A stretch of DNA of 36,840 bases from a virus (IMGVR_UViG_3300000117_007365:1547-38386); one strand, 5' to 3'; positions 24,587 through 32,162 are shown, numbered from the stretch's first letter. Numbers and translations: made by a program. The notes: generated from the letters alone by a model not told the origin.

Positions 24587-25563
24587 AAGTTCTCCGTTGT
24601 GGCAATACAAGAAATTCTGTCATAAATGTAAGAAGAGATAGGAAATCCTCTTAAAGGTTTATAGTATTTTTTCACTTCTTTACCGTTTAACATATCTAAT
24701 CGAACAGGAGTTGAGTGGATAAAAGGCACGCAGTTAGGGAAAAAGTTATCGTCAGAGTAATGAGGCCAAAAATCTCCGTCATGATGCCTTAGTTCATAAC
24801 GTATTTTATAGTAATTATCTCTATACTTTTGAGATAAATTATCTATATCAAATTGATCCCACCATTGTAGTATTCCGGCAGCTGAAATTTCACTCATTTT
24901 ATAGTTGCCGCCATTTTCATTAAATTGTCCATCGACATATCCAAAATTTATAGCAGCTCTTACAGATTTTTCATATTTTTTATCTATTATTGCTAAACCT
25001 CCTTCTCCAAAACCAATTGGTTTAGTATGGTGAAGTGAAACAAAACTTCCTGTTCCGTAGTTTAGAGCGTTAACTCCATTGTAAAAACTGTAGGGAGTTG
25101 CTGCGTTATCATAGATAATTATTTTATCTTTAAAAACCTGTGAGGCTTTATCAAGATCGTAGAGATGCCCAAAACAATTAGTTAATATAATAATGTCTGC
25201 TGCTTCTAAAATATATTTATCGTCAAAGTCAATCATACAATCATTTTTCAAGTCAGCTACTATAGGGCCTTCTGCTGGCCCTAGTGAATTAGTAGGAAAC
25301 GTAAAATCTTGTGTGCCTACTCTTCTAATACTATTTTCACTATCTCTACGAATACCTTGAACCATAGCAGCGAGAGCGGTTGTGCCGTTGGACGTAGCTA
25401 CAACTGCTTTACTCTCGTCAATTTTAAGTAAGTCTCTTGCTCTCTTTTCTAACTCTTTAACAGCCCAAGCGTAATTAGAAAATAAATTAGTTTGAATCGC
25501 TGCTTGGAGATAGTAATTGAAGCTGTCGTGAGAGAAGGTTTTTTTCTGTATGAATGGTATCAT
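24583..25563 (-). CDS. DegT/DnrJ/EryC1-type sugar aminotransferase
   Basis: A 326-residue PLP enzyme. SNGTTAL (58-64) binds the cofactor phosphate, YDNAATPYSFYNG (151-163) stands where DAAQA... is usual, and K181 in SLHHTKPIGFGEGG is the Schiff-base lysine. It probably aminates the 4-keto sugar from the RmlB-like product. The start overlaps the methyltransferase gene upstream by 77 bases, unusually long for this genome, and the stop overlaps the RmlB-like gene by four. Confidence 0.85.
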   Translation of the reverse strand: MIPFIQKKTFSHDSFNYYLQAAIQTNLFSNYAWAVKELEKRARDLLKIDESKAVVATSNGTTALAAMVQGIRRDSENSIRRVGTQDFTFPTNSLGPAEGPIVADLKNDCMIDFDDKYILEAADIIILTNCFGHLYDLDKASQVFKDKIIIYDNAATPYSFYNGVNALNYGTGSFVSLHHTKPIGFGEGGLAIIDKKYEKSVRAAINFGYVDGQFNENGGNYKMSEISAAGILQWWDQFDIDNLSQKYRDNYYKIRYELRHHDGDFWPHYSDDNFFPNCVPFIHSTPVRLDMLNGKEVKKYYKPLRGFPISSYIYDRISCIATTENL

Positions 25564-26125
25564 TTCTGTATAATGCTAATTTATCTTGTTCTCGTCTTAA
25601 GTTGAATATCTCAACTTTACTAATTTTACCTGCGTTTTCAAATTCATCACAGGAAACTTTAACTCCATTTGACCATGAAACATCTTTATGGTCTTGAGGA
25701 TGCCAGTCATCAAATAAAAGATAAGGAATCTTCAGATTAAGGCAGGTTTGTATATCTTTAATTACTCCTGGTTGAGTATGATCTCCATCAATAAAAGCTA
25801 AATCAAAAATATCGTGCTTGACAATGTTCTCCATTTGTTTACTATCGCTTAAAATAAATCTAAACCTATCTTTGTATAAACCTTTGACAGCCTTAGAAGC
25901 TGCAATAGTATCTTTATGTATTCCAATATCTACTGAAGTAACTCGGCTCTTGCTATCAGGATCAGTTTCTAGCCATAAAGACGCACTATATCCAATGTTG
26001 AAACCTACTTCTAAAATTGATTCTATTCTATACTTACTGTATATATGCCCAACAATCGGTTTTAATATATTAAAATCTGACCAATGACCTTCACTAGTAG
26101 TAAACGGTTCTAAATGTTTATACAT
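25487..26125 (-). CDS. Class I methyltransferase (Methyltransf_24-like)
   Basis: A 212-residue protein with SAM-binding LEVGFNIGYSA (38-48), an acidic second strand (VTSVDIG), and FDLAFIDGDHTQPG (107-120), the DGDH motif of class I methyltransferases that often binds a metal. YLLFDDWHPQDH follows. It probably methylates a sugar hydroxyl or amino group. The start overlaps the GT-like gene by eight bases. Confidence 0.8.
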   Translation of the reverse strand: MYKHLEPFTTSEGHWSDFNILKPIVGHIYSKYRIESILEVGFNIGYSASLWLETDPDSKSRVTSVDIGIHKDTIAASKAVKGLYKDRFRFILSDSKQMENIVKHDIFDLAFIDGDHTQPGVIKDIQTCLNLKIPYLLFDDWHPQDHKDVSWSNGVKVSCDEFENAGKISKVEIFNLRREQDKLALYRNDTIHTEKNLLSRQLQLLSPSSDSN

Positions 26126-26873
26126 TTGCCCAATCTCTAAAAGGTGAGACCCACGGATCTACACAATGAGTTGCTAAGGCAGGCATTGGAGAAATAAAAT
26201 GTCTTTTCTTTTCTGATAGCTTTAGAAACTTATTATGGTCTCCAAGGTTGTAATGGTGAATTTGTTTATCCTCTTTAAAAAACTTTACTTGTCCCCCAAA
26301 TGTCCCACATGTGCTAGGTATCGTTCTCCAATGTGTGTAATTTGATATAAGAATTTGAGATTGTAAACCGATGTATCTCTGAGAGTATTTGTCTGGGTGA
26401 TCGTAGAGAGAAAAATAATTAATATTAGGATACAGTTCATAGAGATTTTTGACAACTGTTACCCATCCTGGCAGGTGTAGATAATCATCTTCTACGATGT
26501 AAACGATATCATCATCTTTAAGATTGTCTATGTTGTTGTATATGTGTTCATAAAGTAGATATCCAGAGGCTTTTTCGGCATCTGGAGCTTCTACTCTTTT
26601 CTCATACTTGTTACCTTGTTCGTCGGAGTCGATGTAAGTATCACTATTCTGCTCCCACTCTTCGAGTAACACAGGAAGGATTTCGTGAGAATCTATTTGA
26701 AACACGTTATCAGCACCCTCATAAGTTCTATCCATAATCCCGTCATGAATTACTGTTAAGGAGCAGTCTTCTTTAGTATTGACTAAATTAGCCCAGCACT
26801 TATCAAAGCTAAACCACTCAGGACGGTTAACAAGATTTCTTTTATGTGCAGTTCTATAGTAAAGGTGAATCAT
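26118..26873 (-). CDS. GT-A glycosyltransferase-like protein
   Basis: A 251-residue protein with an N-terminal strand-helix pattern (MIHLYYRTAHKRN; SLTVIHDGI) and the DxD-type acidic site EDDY (128-131) in VYIVEDDYLHLPGW, where GT-A enzymes bind the sugar nucleotide. PTMALATHCVDPW-like C-terminal residues (actual MPALATHCVDPW) are conserved in phage relatives. It starts four bases inside the PhyH gene. Sugar transfer is inferred from the fold. Confidence 0.7.
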   Translation of the reverse strand: MIHLYYRTAHKRNLVNRPEWFSFDKCWANLVNTKEDCSLTVIHDGIMDRTYEGADNVFQIDSHEILPVLLEEWEQNSDTYIDSDEQGNKYEKRVEAPDAEKASGYLLYEHIYNNIDNLKDDDIVYIVEDDYLHLPGWVTVVKNLYELYPNINYFSLYDHPDKYSQRYIGLQSQILISNYTHWRTIPSTCGTFGGQVKFFKEDKQIHHYNLGDHNKFLKLSEKKRHFISPMPALATHCVDPWVSPFRDWANV

Positions 26874-27574
26874 AATTTAATTGGTTTGTAAATATAAGGA
26901 TGGGGATATCCGCGTTCTATGAACTCGGAATCATACATATTATTAAATCTAAAATGACAAGACCATCTAGTTGCTCCTTGATAGAGTTTTCCGCTGCGAT
27001 GAACTAACTTAGAATCAAAGATGAGAACGTCACCAAGTTCCAATTCAACTGGTTTGTAAGGTCCAACACTTTTACTGACATAACCAAAGCCCTCTTCTAA
27101 CTCTTCACTAACATCACCTAATAGGTGTGATCCAGGAGCTACTTCTAGGGTGCCAGTTAAGTCAGTCAATTCAGCAAGAGGAATCCAACACACTAAGGCA
27201 TCAGAAGACCCTTGCATAGATTTCGAGTCTTGATGTGCTTGAAAAGTATGGTTTGCAGCTTTTTTAGAAGTATCAATATTATTAAAGTATACAACAGGTC
27301 TAGTACAAATGTTGACTAATGGGTCTTTCATAAAGTTTGCTACTTTATAACCTAACATCACTCCTAAATGATGTAATTGTAGATTCCACTGAGCGTGTTT
27401 TGCACAATTCATAAACCTGTCATTATGGTTTTCAAATAGATCGTAAATGTCCATAGCATTGGTATAGTCCATCTGTTTTTCAAAAAGAGCTTCAATAGAA
27501 TTTTTGATTTGTCTTAAAAATTCAGTCTCTACTAATCCTTTTTGAACTACATATCCGTCAGTGTTGAGATCCAT
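26870..27574 (-). CDS. PhyH-family Fe(II)/2OG dioxygenase
   Basis: A 234-residue PhyH protein with complete motifs: H114-x-D116 (FQAHQDSKSM), TGTLEVAPGSHLLG (140-153), H192 (KLVHRSGK) and R203 (ATRWSCHFRFNN). It resembles the phage PhyH proteins found with glycan genes. It overlaps the propeller-protein gene by 28 bases and the GT-like gene by four. Hydroxylation of a sugar or lipid intermediate is possible. Confidence 0.9.
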   Translation of the reverse strand: MDLNTDGYVVQKGLVETEFLRQIKNSIEALFEKQMDYTNAMDIYDLFENHNDRFMNCAKHAQWNLQLHHLGVMLGYKVANFMKDPLVNICTRPVVYFNNIDTSKKAANHTFQAHQDSKSMQGSSDALVCWIPLAELTDLTGTLEVAPGSHLLGDVSEELEEGFGYVSKSVGPYKPVELELGDVLIFDSKLVHRSGKLYQGATRWSCHFRFNNMYDSEFIERGYPHPYIYKPIKL

Positions 27575-28467
27575 TTTAAATCCATTGTTGCGTGAGCGAT
27601 TCCTGTTTCACCGAAACCATCTCCATTGTAGAACATATGAAGTGTATCATTGTAACGTGTGACATTAGGATAAGCACACATTGTTTTTTCAAACTCTAAT
27701 TCTGGTACTATACCAAACTTATCATCTCTTGTCCAATTATAACCGTCTTTTGACGTAGCGTGCATGATTCTATACGCTCTGTCTTTATTAGTCCTAAATT
27801 CATAGGCATGCCTAACTGAGAACCACATATGAAAAATACCGTCAATCTCAACAACCGATGCAGAAGATATACCTGCCTCTTCTCCTATAAGCTTAATAGC
27901 TGTAATACCTGTTTTATCCCACACAATGCCATCATAAGATATTGCTATTTTAATATCGTACATCGGTTGTAGGTTGCCATTCTCATCATTAACCCATCCG
28001 ATACAAGATAAATAGTATCCAATGAGTTCATCCTCAAAATCAACGATGTTAAGGGTTCCTGAGTACCCCTTATCAATTGTGTCAGGAGATAAAATGGGTC
28101 CTAGCTTAGTAAATTTTTCATACATTTTGAATCTGTAATGTGATGAAACTCTAGCTACAGAGCAATAGTTGAAGTACGGTACGTCTTTTCTTATAGTCCA
28201 ACCAATGTAGTACAGATTATTTTTGTAAACAGCAGTAGGCATAACTCCAGCGGAATCAGTGTCACCTTCTGGTCCAGGTAAAAGAATGTTTTTCTTTTGG
28301 TTTATAATAATGCAAGGACTACCAGGCTCTACCTCTAAATAGTTACCTATATTTTGATTTTTACTATTCCTAGAAGTGTAATAGATTCTCCAAACGTCAT
28401 CTCTGGCGTCTAAAATTGGCAACTGAGCTTTAGACGATGCGTAGATTAAACCGTGCTTAGTCCACAT
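27547..28467 (-). CDS. Five-bladed beta-propeller glycosidase-like protein (GH43/GH32 fold)
   Basis: A 306-residue protein with repeated W/Y-rich blade motifs: DVWRIYYTSRN, NLYYIGWTIR, YGYY-like GYYLSCIGW, IFHMWFSVRH, TLHMFYNGDG, each preceded by an Asp-containing turn, as in GH32/43/62 five-bladed propellers. Such proteins hydrolyse or bind glycans, or process phosphorylated sugars as glycoside phosphorylases. ATG at 28467 has AGAGG seven bases upstream; an in-frame TTG at 28473 is less likely. No signal peptide, so it probably acts in the cytoplasm on glycan precursors. Confidence 0.75.
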   Translation of the reverse strand: MWTKHGLIYASSKAQLPILDARDDVWRIYYTSRNSKNQNIGNYLEVEPGSPCIIINQKKNILLPGPEGDTDSAGVMPTAVYKNNLYYIGWTIRKDVPYFNYCSVARVSSHYRFKMYEKFTKLGPILSPDTIDKGYSGTLNIVDFEDELIGYYLSCIGWVNDENGNLQPMYDIKIAISYDGIVWDKTGITAIKLIGEEAGISSASVVEIDGIFHMWFSVRHAYEFRTNKDRAYRIMHATSKDGYNWTRDDKFGIVPELEFEKTMCAYPNVTRYNDTLHMFYNGDGFGETGIAHATMDLKWISTLTDM

Positions 28468-29077
28468 TTCCAATCCTCTTAGCTGGGTTTCCTATATAAA
28501 CTCCATATGCTTCGTTTATAGACTTAGTTACATTAGTTGAAGCGCCTAACATAGTGCCTTCTGCTAATACCGTAAAATCTCTGATAGTAGAGTTAACACC
28601 TAACCAGCAATAGTTTTTAATATCACAATGACCAGATACTACTACATGAGATGTTATAAATACGTGATCCCTAACTGTTCCGTGATGTCCAACATGATTA
28701 CCTGCCCACATAACTACATTGTTTCCAACAGATGTGCGATATTGAATATTATTAAGCTCTTGGATAAAGCAATTATCTCCGACAGCTTTGTGATTCCATA
28801 CATGAGCTGTTGGGTGTATAAATGTAGGCATTTTATAACCCATCATTTTTACTTGTTTGTATATATTAGCTCTAGTGCGGTTATCAGTTAAAGGAGCAAA
28901 TATCTCAACTTCCTCATTAGTAAAAGTAGATTCTATTTTTTCAAAGTCATACATAGGAAGATTACAGAAAATGTCTTTTTCTGGAAAATGCTTTGTAAAA
29001 CCAATTACTCTATCTCCAAAGTAAAATTTAGCCATCTCAGCTAAATCTCTGTCTCCAAAAACGATTATTGGTTTCAT
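28457..29077 (-). CDS. NeuD/PglD-like sugar O/N-acyltransferase
   Basis: A 206-residue protein with an N-terminal Rossmann-like strand (IIVFGDRDLAEMAKF) and a C-terminal left-handed beta-helix of hexapeptide repeats (VGDNCFIQELNN, VGNNVVMWAGNHVGHHGTV), closing with YGVYIGNPAKRI, the usual acetyltransferase ending. The NHVGHH segment holds the catalytic His of PglD-type enzymes. It may acylate the amino sugar made by the DegT enzyme. It overlaps the propeller gene by eleven bases or fewer and the WbqC-like gene by four. Confidence 0.85.
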   Translation of the reverse strand: MKPIIVFGDRDLAEMAKFYFGDRVIGFTKHFPEKDIFCNLPMYDFEKIESTFTNEEVEIFAPLTDNRTRANIYKQVKMMGYKMPTFIHPTAHVWNHKAVGDNCFIQELNNIQYRTSVGNNVVMWAGNHVGHHGTVRDHVFITSHVVVSGHCDIKNYCWLGVNSTIRDFTVLAEGTMLGASTNVTKSINEAYGVYIGNPAKRIGNVD

Positions 29078-29739
29078 TTTTCAATTAACTCGTACATGTT
29101 GAGGTTATTTTTGATACTCTCTTCGCCATATGTAAATAGGAGATCGATAATTGACGTTGTAGGAAGGGTGAATTTGTTATACATAAATCTTAATTTTATA
29201 GGATTAAAGTAATCAGGCTGATAAAAAATTAAATCTCTTCCGCCTATAGGGTTGATATACATTTCAGCATTGAAATCTTTACAAATCTGTCTAATTTTGA
29301 ACTCAGCGTTTAAGTGTCCAACTTCAAAATCAGATGAATAGTGAAATCTTGTATTAATGGTAAGTAATTTACATATTTCTTCTACAGCAAAGCTAGAAGC
29401 TTTGTAGAACTTCTCTCCTTCACAGTTTCTTACTAAAAACTCTATAAAATCTTTGTATCTATTCCAGTAAGGCTGATCTAAATACATATGTCTCAAGGTT
29501 TCCATAAGTTTGTTAGACCAACCCTCTGAGATATATATTTCGTTTATTTTTTTGTTTTGAGAGGCTTTGACTACAGGTATTGTAAATCTGTGATCATCTT
29601 TTAGCATATTTCGATTGATCCAACCTTTTTTTATCCAAGATACATCGTCTAAAAATACAAACTCATTTACAGCATTAGTTAGCTGAAAGTAGCCTAAATA
29701 AGGAAATAAATATGGCTGCATCACCGCAACTTTAGTCAT
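29074..29739 (-). CDS. WbqC-like family protein
   Basis: A 221-residue protein. Its start, MTKVAVMQPYLFPYLGYFQL, is the WbqC signature (VAIMQPYFFPYLGYFQLI), and the rest (VFLDDVSWIKKGWINRN; RFTIPV) fits the family (PF08889). WbqC genes sit in O-antigen clusters and are linked to coupling of amino acids or acyl groups to amino sugars; the mechanism is not well established. The start at 29739 is the first residue of the signature. Confidence 0.9.
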   Translation of the reverse strand: MTKVAVMQPYLFPYLGYFQLTNAVNEFVFLDDVSWIKKGWINRNMLKDDHRFTIPVVKASQNKKINEIYISEGWSNKLMETLRHMYLDQPYWNRYKDFIEFLVRNCEGEKFYKASSFAVEEICKLLTINTRFHYSSDFEVGHLNAEFKIRQICKDFNAEMYINPIGGRDLIFYQPDYFNPIKLRFMYNKFTLPTTSIIDLLFTYGEESIKNNLNMYELIEK

Positions 29740-30295
29740 TTGGAATACCAATACCAGATTGAAAGATAATATCATTGTCAATAGAGTCAAACAATACTTC
29801 TCCTGCCGATATTAGATTGTTATCTCCTACTGACACTCCATTGATTGCCGATGCATATTGATGAAAAATATTTTCATCGCCCACTACGCAGTCATTATTT
29901 ACCGATGAGTATATGTTAAAAAGATTAAAATCACCTATCTCTGCATTAGCATTGACTAGTGAAAAAGATAGAAAAATATTTCCAATTCCCATAGAACTAC
30001 TACTTGATAAATAACTTGCAGGAGCTCCCATGTTTGGCCAATGAGTTACCGTCATTTCATAGTATTGGCAAAAGTGCTCTAGAAATTTAGATCTCCAAAG
30101 CTGATTAGATGTGCCTAACACAAACTGAGCATTTTTTGGGTAAGTAAATACGCTAGAACCTTCTTCTGTAATAGCAAAGGCTTTGTCATCTCTAAGGATT
30201 ACAAAGCCACCAAAGTCTTGAATTGAATTTTCAACAACAATTTGTTCAAACACTTCCTGAGCAAAGCTGCCGTTACCTAAAATAAAAAGTTTCAT
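29732..30295 (-). CDS. NeuD/PglD-like acyltransferase
   Basis: A 187-residue protein: LFILGNGSFAQEVFEQI at the N-terminus binds the sugar nucleotide, and residues about 95-180 (MGIGNIFLSFSLVNANAEIG; VVGDENIFHQYASAI; VGDNNLISAGEVLFD) are left-handed beta-helix coils. It lacks the His-His site seen in the relative at 28457-29077, so one of the two may be regulatory or differ in acyl donor. AGAGGG precedes its ATG immediately after the tmRNA coding piece. Confidence 0.75.
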   Translation of the reverse strand: MKLFILGNGSFAQEVFEQIVVENSIQDFGGFVILRDDKAFAITEEGSSVFTYPKNAQFVLGTSNQLWRSKFLEHFCQYYEMTVTHWPNMGAPASYLSSSSSMGIGNIFLSFSLVNANAEIGDFNLFNIYSSVNNDCVVGDENIFHQYASAINGVSVGDNNLISAGEVLFDSIDNDIIFQSGIGIPND

Positions 30296-30309
30296 TTTTC
30301 CCTCTAAAT

Positions 30310-30484
30310 AAATGCCACACTTCTGTTGCTAGGCAGTGGCCTCCCCATGAGATCACGCAGCTAAGCGATAATCCTCGGCTACAAAGTTATCGTTTGCAGT
30401 TATTTAAGTCTTGCGGTTAAGGTCGCTTGCGCACCTGCCTCTAAGTTTAGTTTTTACTACGTCTGTCGATCCTAGTTCGCCCCC
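30310..30484 (-). ncRNA. ssrA: Permuted tmRNA, coding piece (mRNA-like domain)
   Basis: Transfer-messenger RNA rescues stalled ribosomes. The coding piece starts with GGGGGCG (30484-30478), which pairs with CGCCTCC of the acceptor piece to give a seven-pair acceptor stem with G3-U70, the alanyl-tRNA synthetase signal. A D-arm-like GGATCGACAGAC follows, then a pseudoknot-like region (CAGGTGCGCAAGCGACC) and ATAACTGCAAACGATAAC around the resume codon. The tag stop is followed by further helices (GGCCACT...GTGTGGC). The 5' end is set by the acceptor stem; the 3' end near 30310 is approximate. Confidence 0.93.
30353..30397 (-). other. tmRNA tag reading frame
   Basis: From resume codon GCA (30397) to stop TGA (30353), the frame gives ANDNFVAEDYRLAA. 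ANDN is the classical alphaproteobacterial tag start and LAA is the ClpXP/ClpAP degradation signal. It is preceded by AATAACT as in other alphaproteobacterial tmRNAs. Confidence 0.95.
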
Positions 30485-30485
30485 A

Positions 30486-30683
30486 TCATAAAAGCACGCG
30501 TAAAGCACAGAATTTTTTATAGTTTTCTTCAAATCCTTCTTCACCGTACACAGCTCGTTCATGATTACCCCAAAGCCTCTTGAGATAGCCATCATATGAC
30601 TCTTCGATTTGCTTACAAGATACTCTACACAAATCACCTTTGACTAAGTAGTATATCCTGCATTTTTCTTTGAACGTTGCCAT
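30486..30683 (-). CDS. 65-residue ORF inside the tmRNA intervening segment
   Basis: An ORF that begins 14 bases after the CCA end of the acceptor piece and stops one base before the 5' end of the coding piece, so it fills the segment that tmRNA processing should remove. The product (CRIYYLVKGDLCRVSCKQIEE; LKRLWGNHERAVYGEEGFEE) is basic/acidic mixed with four cysteines and looks like a foldable protein, but no family is recognised. No Shine-Dalgarno sequence precedes the ATG, so translation is doubtful. Chance openness cannot be excluded. Confidence 0.45.
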   Translation of the reverse strand: MATFKEKCRIYYLVKGDLCRVSCKQIEESYDGYLKRLWGNHERAVYGEEGFEENYKKFCALRVLL

Positions 30684-30697
30684 ATAGCATGCTTTTA

Positions 30698-30740
30698 TGG
30701 TGGAGGCGCGGGGTACCGCCCCCCGGTCCAGTCCGTCTAT
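30698..30740 (-). ncRNA. ssrA: Permuted tmRNA, acceptor piece
   Basis: Lies 5' to the coding piece, so the gene is circularly permuted. It contains a five-pair T stem, CGGGG (30725-30721) with CCCCG (30713-30709), enclosing the seven-base loop GGCGGTA; then CGCCTCC (30708-30702), discriminator A and encoded CCA (30700-30698). The loop keeps C56 and G57 but not the usual TTCGATT. The 5' end is uncertain; it begins close after the TAA at 30742. Processing at both inner ends would give a two-piece tmRNA as in Caulobacter. Confidence 0.92.
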
Positions 30741-30741
30741 T

Positions 30742-30996
30742 TTACCTTACGTCAAACAAGGCACTGTCGATTTCTATTTCTTTTGTAGAGCCTTCTGCTG
30801 ATTTCCAGTTAAAAACTCTAAAATTGTCAGCTTCTAAATCCCAAACCAGCTCCATACCTTCAGGATATGTCTGCTCTGATCCAGCTCCTTGAACTTTATC
30901 ATTCAAAAACTTTTCTGGCAAGTCATAAAGTCTGGCAAAAACCATTTCTCTAGAGTCGCCATTTTTCTTCTTAAAAGATCCTTTATAAGCTTTCAT
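30742..30996 (-). CDS. Small SH3-like protein (WYL_2/DUF2693-like)
   Basis: An 84-residue protein starting MKAYKGSFKKKNGDSREMVF and containing EGMELVWDLEADNFRVFNWK, which resembles the short phage proteins of the WYL_2 (DUF2693) Sm-like family. GGAGG lies five bases before ATG 30996. It is the first gene after the promoter at 31021-31049 and ends just before the tmRNA acceptor piece, so the two are probably co-transcribed. A nucleic-acid-binding role is guessed from the fold only. Confidence 0.7.
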   Translation of the reverse strand: MKAYKGSFKKKNGDSREMVFARLYDLPEKFLNDKVQGAGSEQTYPEGMELVWDLEADNFRVFNWKSAEGSTKEIEIDSALFDVR

Positions 30997-31020
30997 GTAT
31001 ACCTCCAATGTTACTTAACA

Positions 31021-31049
31021 AGTATACACAAATTAATAGGTTAAAGCAA
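31021..31049 (-). promoter_or_regulatory. Promoter before the SH3-like gene and tmRNA
   Basis: On the minus strand: -35 TTGCTT (31049-31044), 17-base spacer, -10 TATACT (31026-31021). It overlaps the 3' end of the radical SAM gene and lies about 25 bases before ATG 30996 with its strong GGAGG. It should drive the tmRNA and the start of the glycan block. Confidence 0.6.
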
Positions 31050-32162
31050 GATTGAATCATACCAATCTTTAAGTTCTGGAGCAAAGTCTGGAAAGTTTAT
31101 ATGTGAGTCATGATTATTGATGATAGTTTGTCTTTTGAACTGTTTTACTAACTCGTCGTTATTAGAGTTTTCTTTTAAGATAGATTTAAAAAATGCACTT
31201 TCAAACTGTTTTATGATTTTAGGATATTTCTTAAATCTATTAAACATCTGTTTTACATAATTTACTTTTATGTCTTTTGGAAGTATAGAAGGGTGAAGAG
31301 ATCCTAGATTAATCATATAAATCTCAACGTTAATCTCATTTTTAATTCCCCAGTCAAACAAGTCTCCCAACGAGAAAAGTGTGTATATAGTTGGAGTAGC
31401 ATGAATATAATCAATATATTCTTTTATTTCTAACATATTTTTTACTTGTTTATCCCAGTTACTATTGAGTCGTTGATAGTCATTTGCTAAGCCAAAGCCA
31501 TCAATTGATGGAGACACAGATACTTTGTTGAATCTTTTAAAATATTTTGGTATATACTCACCTTTGAAGTATAAGTTAGATACGTTAGAATTATAGAATA
31601 AATTGAGATTTCTATTTATTTGAGGGGCAACTTTAAGAAATTCTAGATGATCTGGGCTTTGAAAAGGTTCACCCCCACTCATTGATAAAAGCTCTAAGGA
31701 AGGAAGCAAGTCTTTATAAAATTCCAGTTTTTTGGCAGCTGTATCAAGAGTATTCCATACTTCTATCTTAGTTCCATCCCGTTTGTTAAGTCTTTTGCCT
31801 AGACTGGTAGATAGATAAGGCCGGCACATTTGACATGCTAAATTACAGGTATTTGAAAAGTCAATACCAGCATATTTAATTTTAGGGTTTTCAAAATCAA
31901 CTTCTGCTTGAACTCTGTTAGACCAGACTTTAGCGTCTTCTTGGTCCCAGCAGACTTTACAGGCGGGATGTTTTTGCCCTCTCAACAAAGAGTGCTTAAT
32001 GTCATTTAAATAGTCACTAGTTAGATAATCTTGAAGTGAATCAAAATTATTTTCTTTTATCATACAACAGGGCGAAAACCCTTTATTAGCAAGAAATACA
32101 TCATTCCAAGGCCTAGAACAAAACGTATCACTCTTCACTTGTTTCGGCAGCTTTTTTTGCAT
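31041..32162 (-). CDS. Radical SAM protein with N-terminal twitch domain
   Basis: An approximately 373-residue protein. The N-terminal twitch-type region has FCSRPWNDVF, SPCCMI and HPACKVCWDQE (auxiliary cluster cysteines), followed by the radical SAM motif CNLACQMC (CxxxCxxC) and MSGGEPFQSP (SAM-binding GGEP). These twitch-domain radical SAM proteins are common in marine phages, with unknown substrates. The start is uncertain: ATG 32162 is given; ATG-less upstream frame to 32195 and GTG 32138, just before KSDTFC, are alternatives. All overlap the upstream gene. Confidence 0.87.
   Translation of the reverse strand: MQKKLPKQVKSDTFCSRPWNDVFLANKGFSPCCMIKENNFDSLQDYLTSDYLNDIKHSLLRGQKHPACKVCWDQEDAKVWSNRVQAEVDFENPKIKYAGIDFSNTCNLACQMCRPYLSTSLGKRLNKRDGTKIEVWNTLDTAAKKLEFYKDLLPSLELLSMSGGEPFQSPDHLEFLKVAPQINRNLNLFYNSNVSNLYFKGEYIPKYFKRFNKVSVSPSIDGFGLANDYQRLNSNWDKQVKNMLEIKEYIDYIHATPTIYTLFSLGDLFDWGIKNEINVEIYMINLGSLHPSILPKDIKVNYVKQMFNRFKKYPKIIKQFESAFFKSILKENSNNDELVKQFKRQTIINNHDSHINFPDFAPELKDWYDSILL

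Noticed and set aside
30404-30637. A 77-codon frame crossing the tmRNA coding piece
   Set aside because: It runs through the acceptor stem and pseudoknot region, whose RNA pairing explains the sequence; the other frame at 30486-30683 respects the RNA borders.
30296-30741. Group I intron or tRNA cluster in the GC-rich gap
   Set aside because: The acceptor stem, T arm, CCA and tag frame fit a permuted tmRNA exactly; no intron core or anticodon arm is seen.
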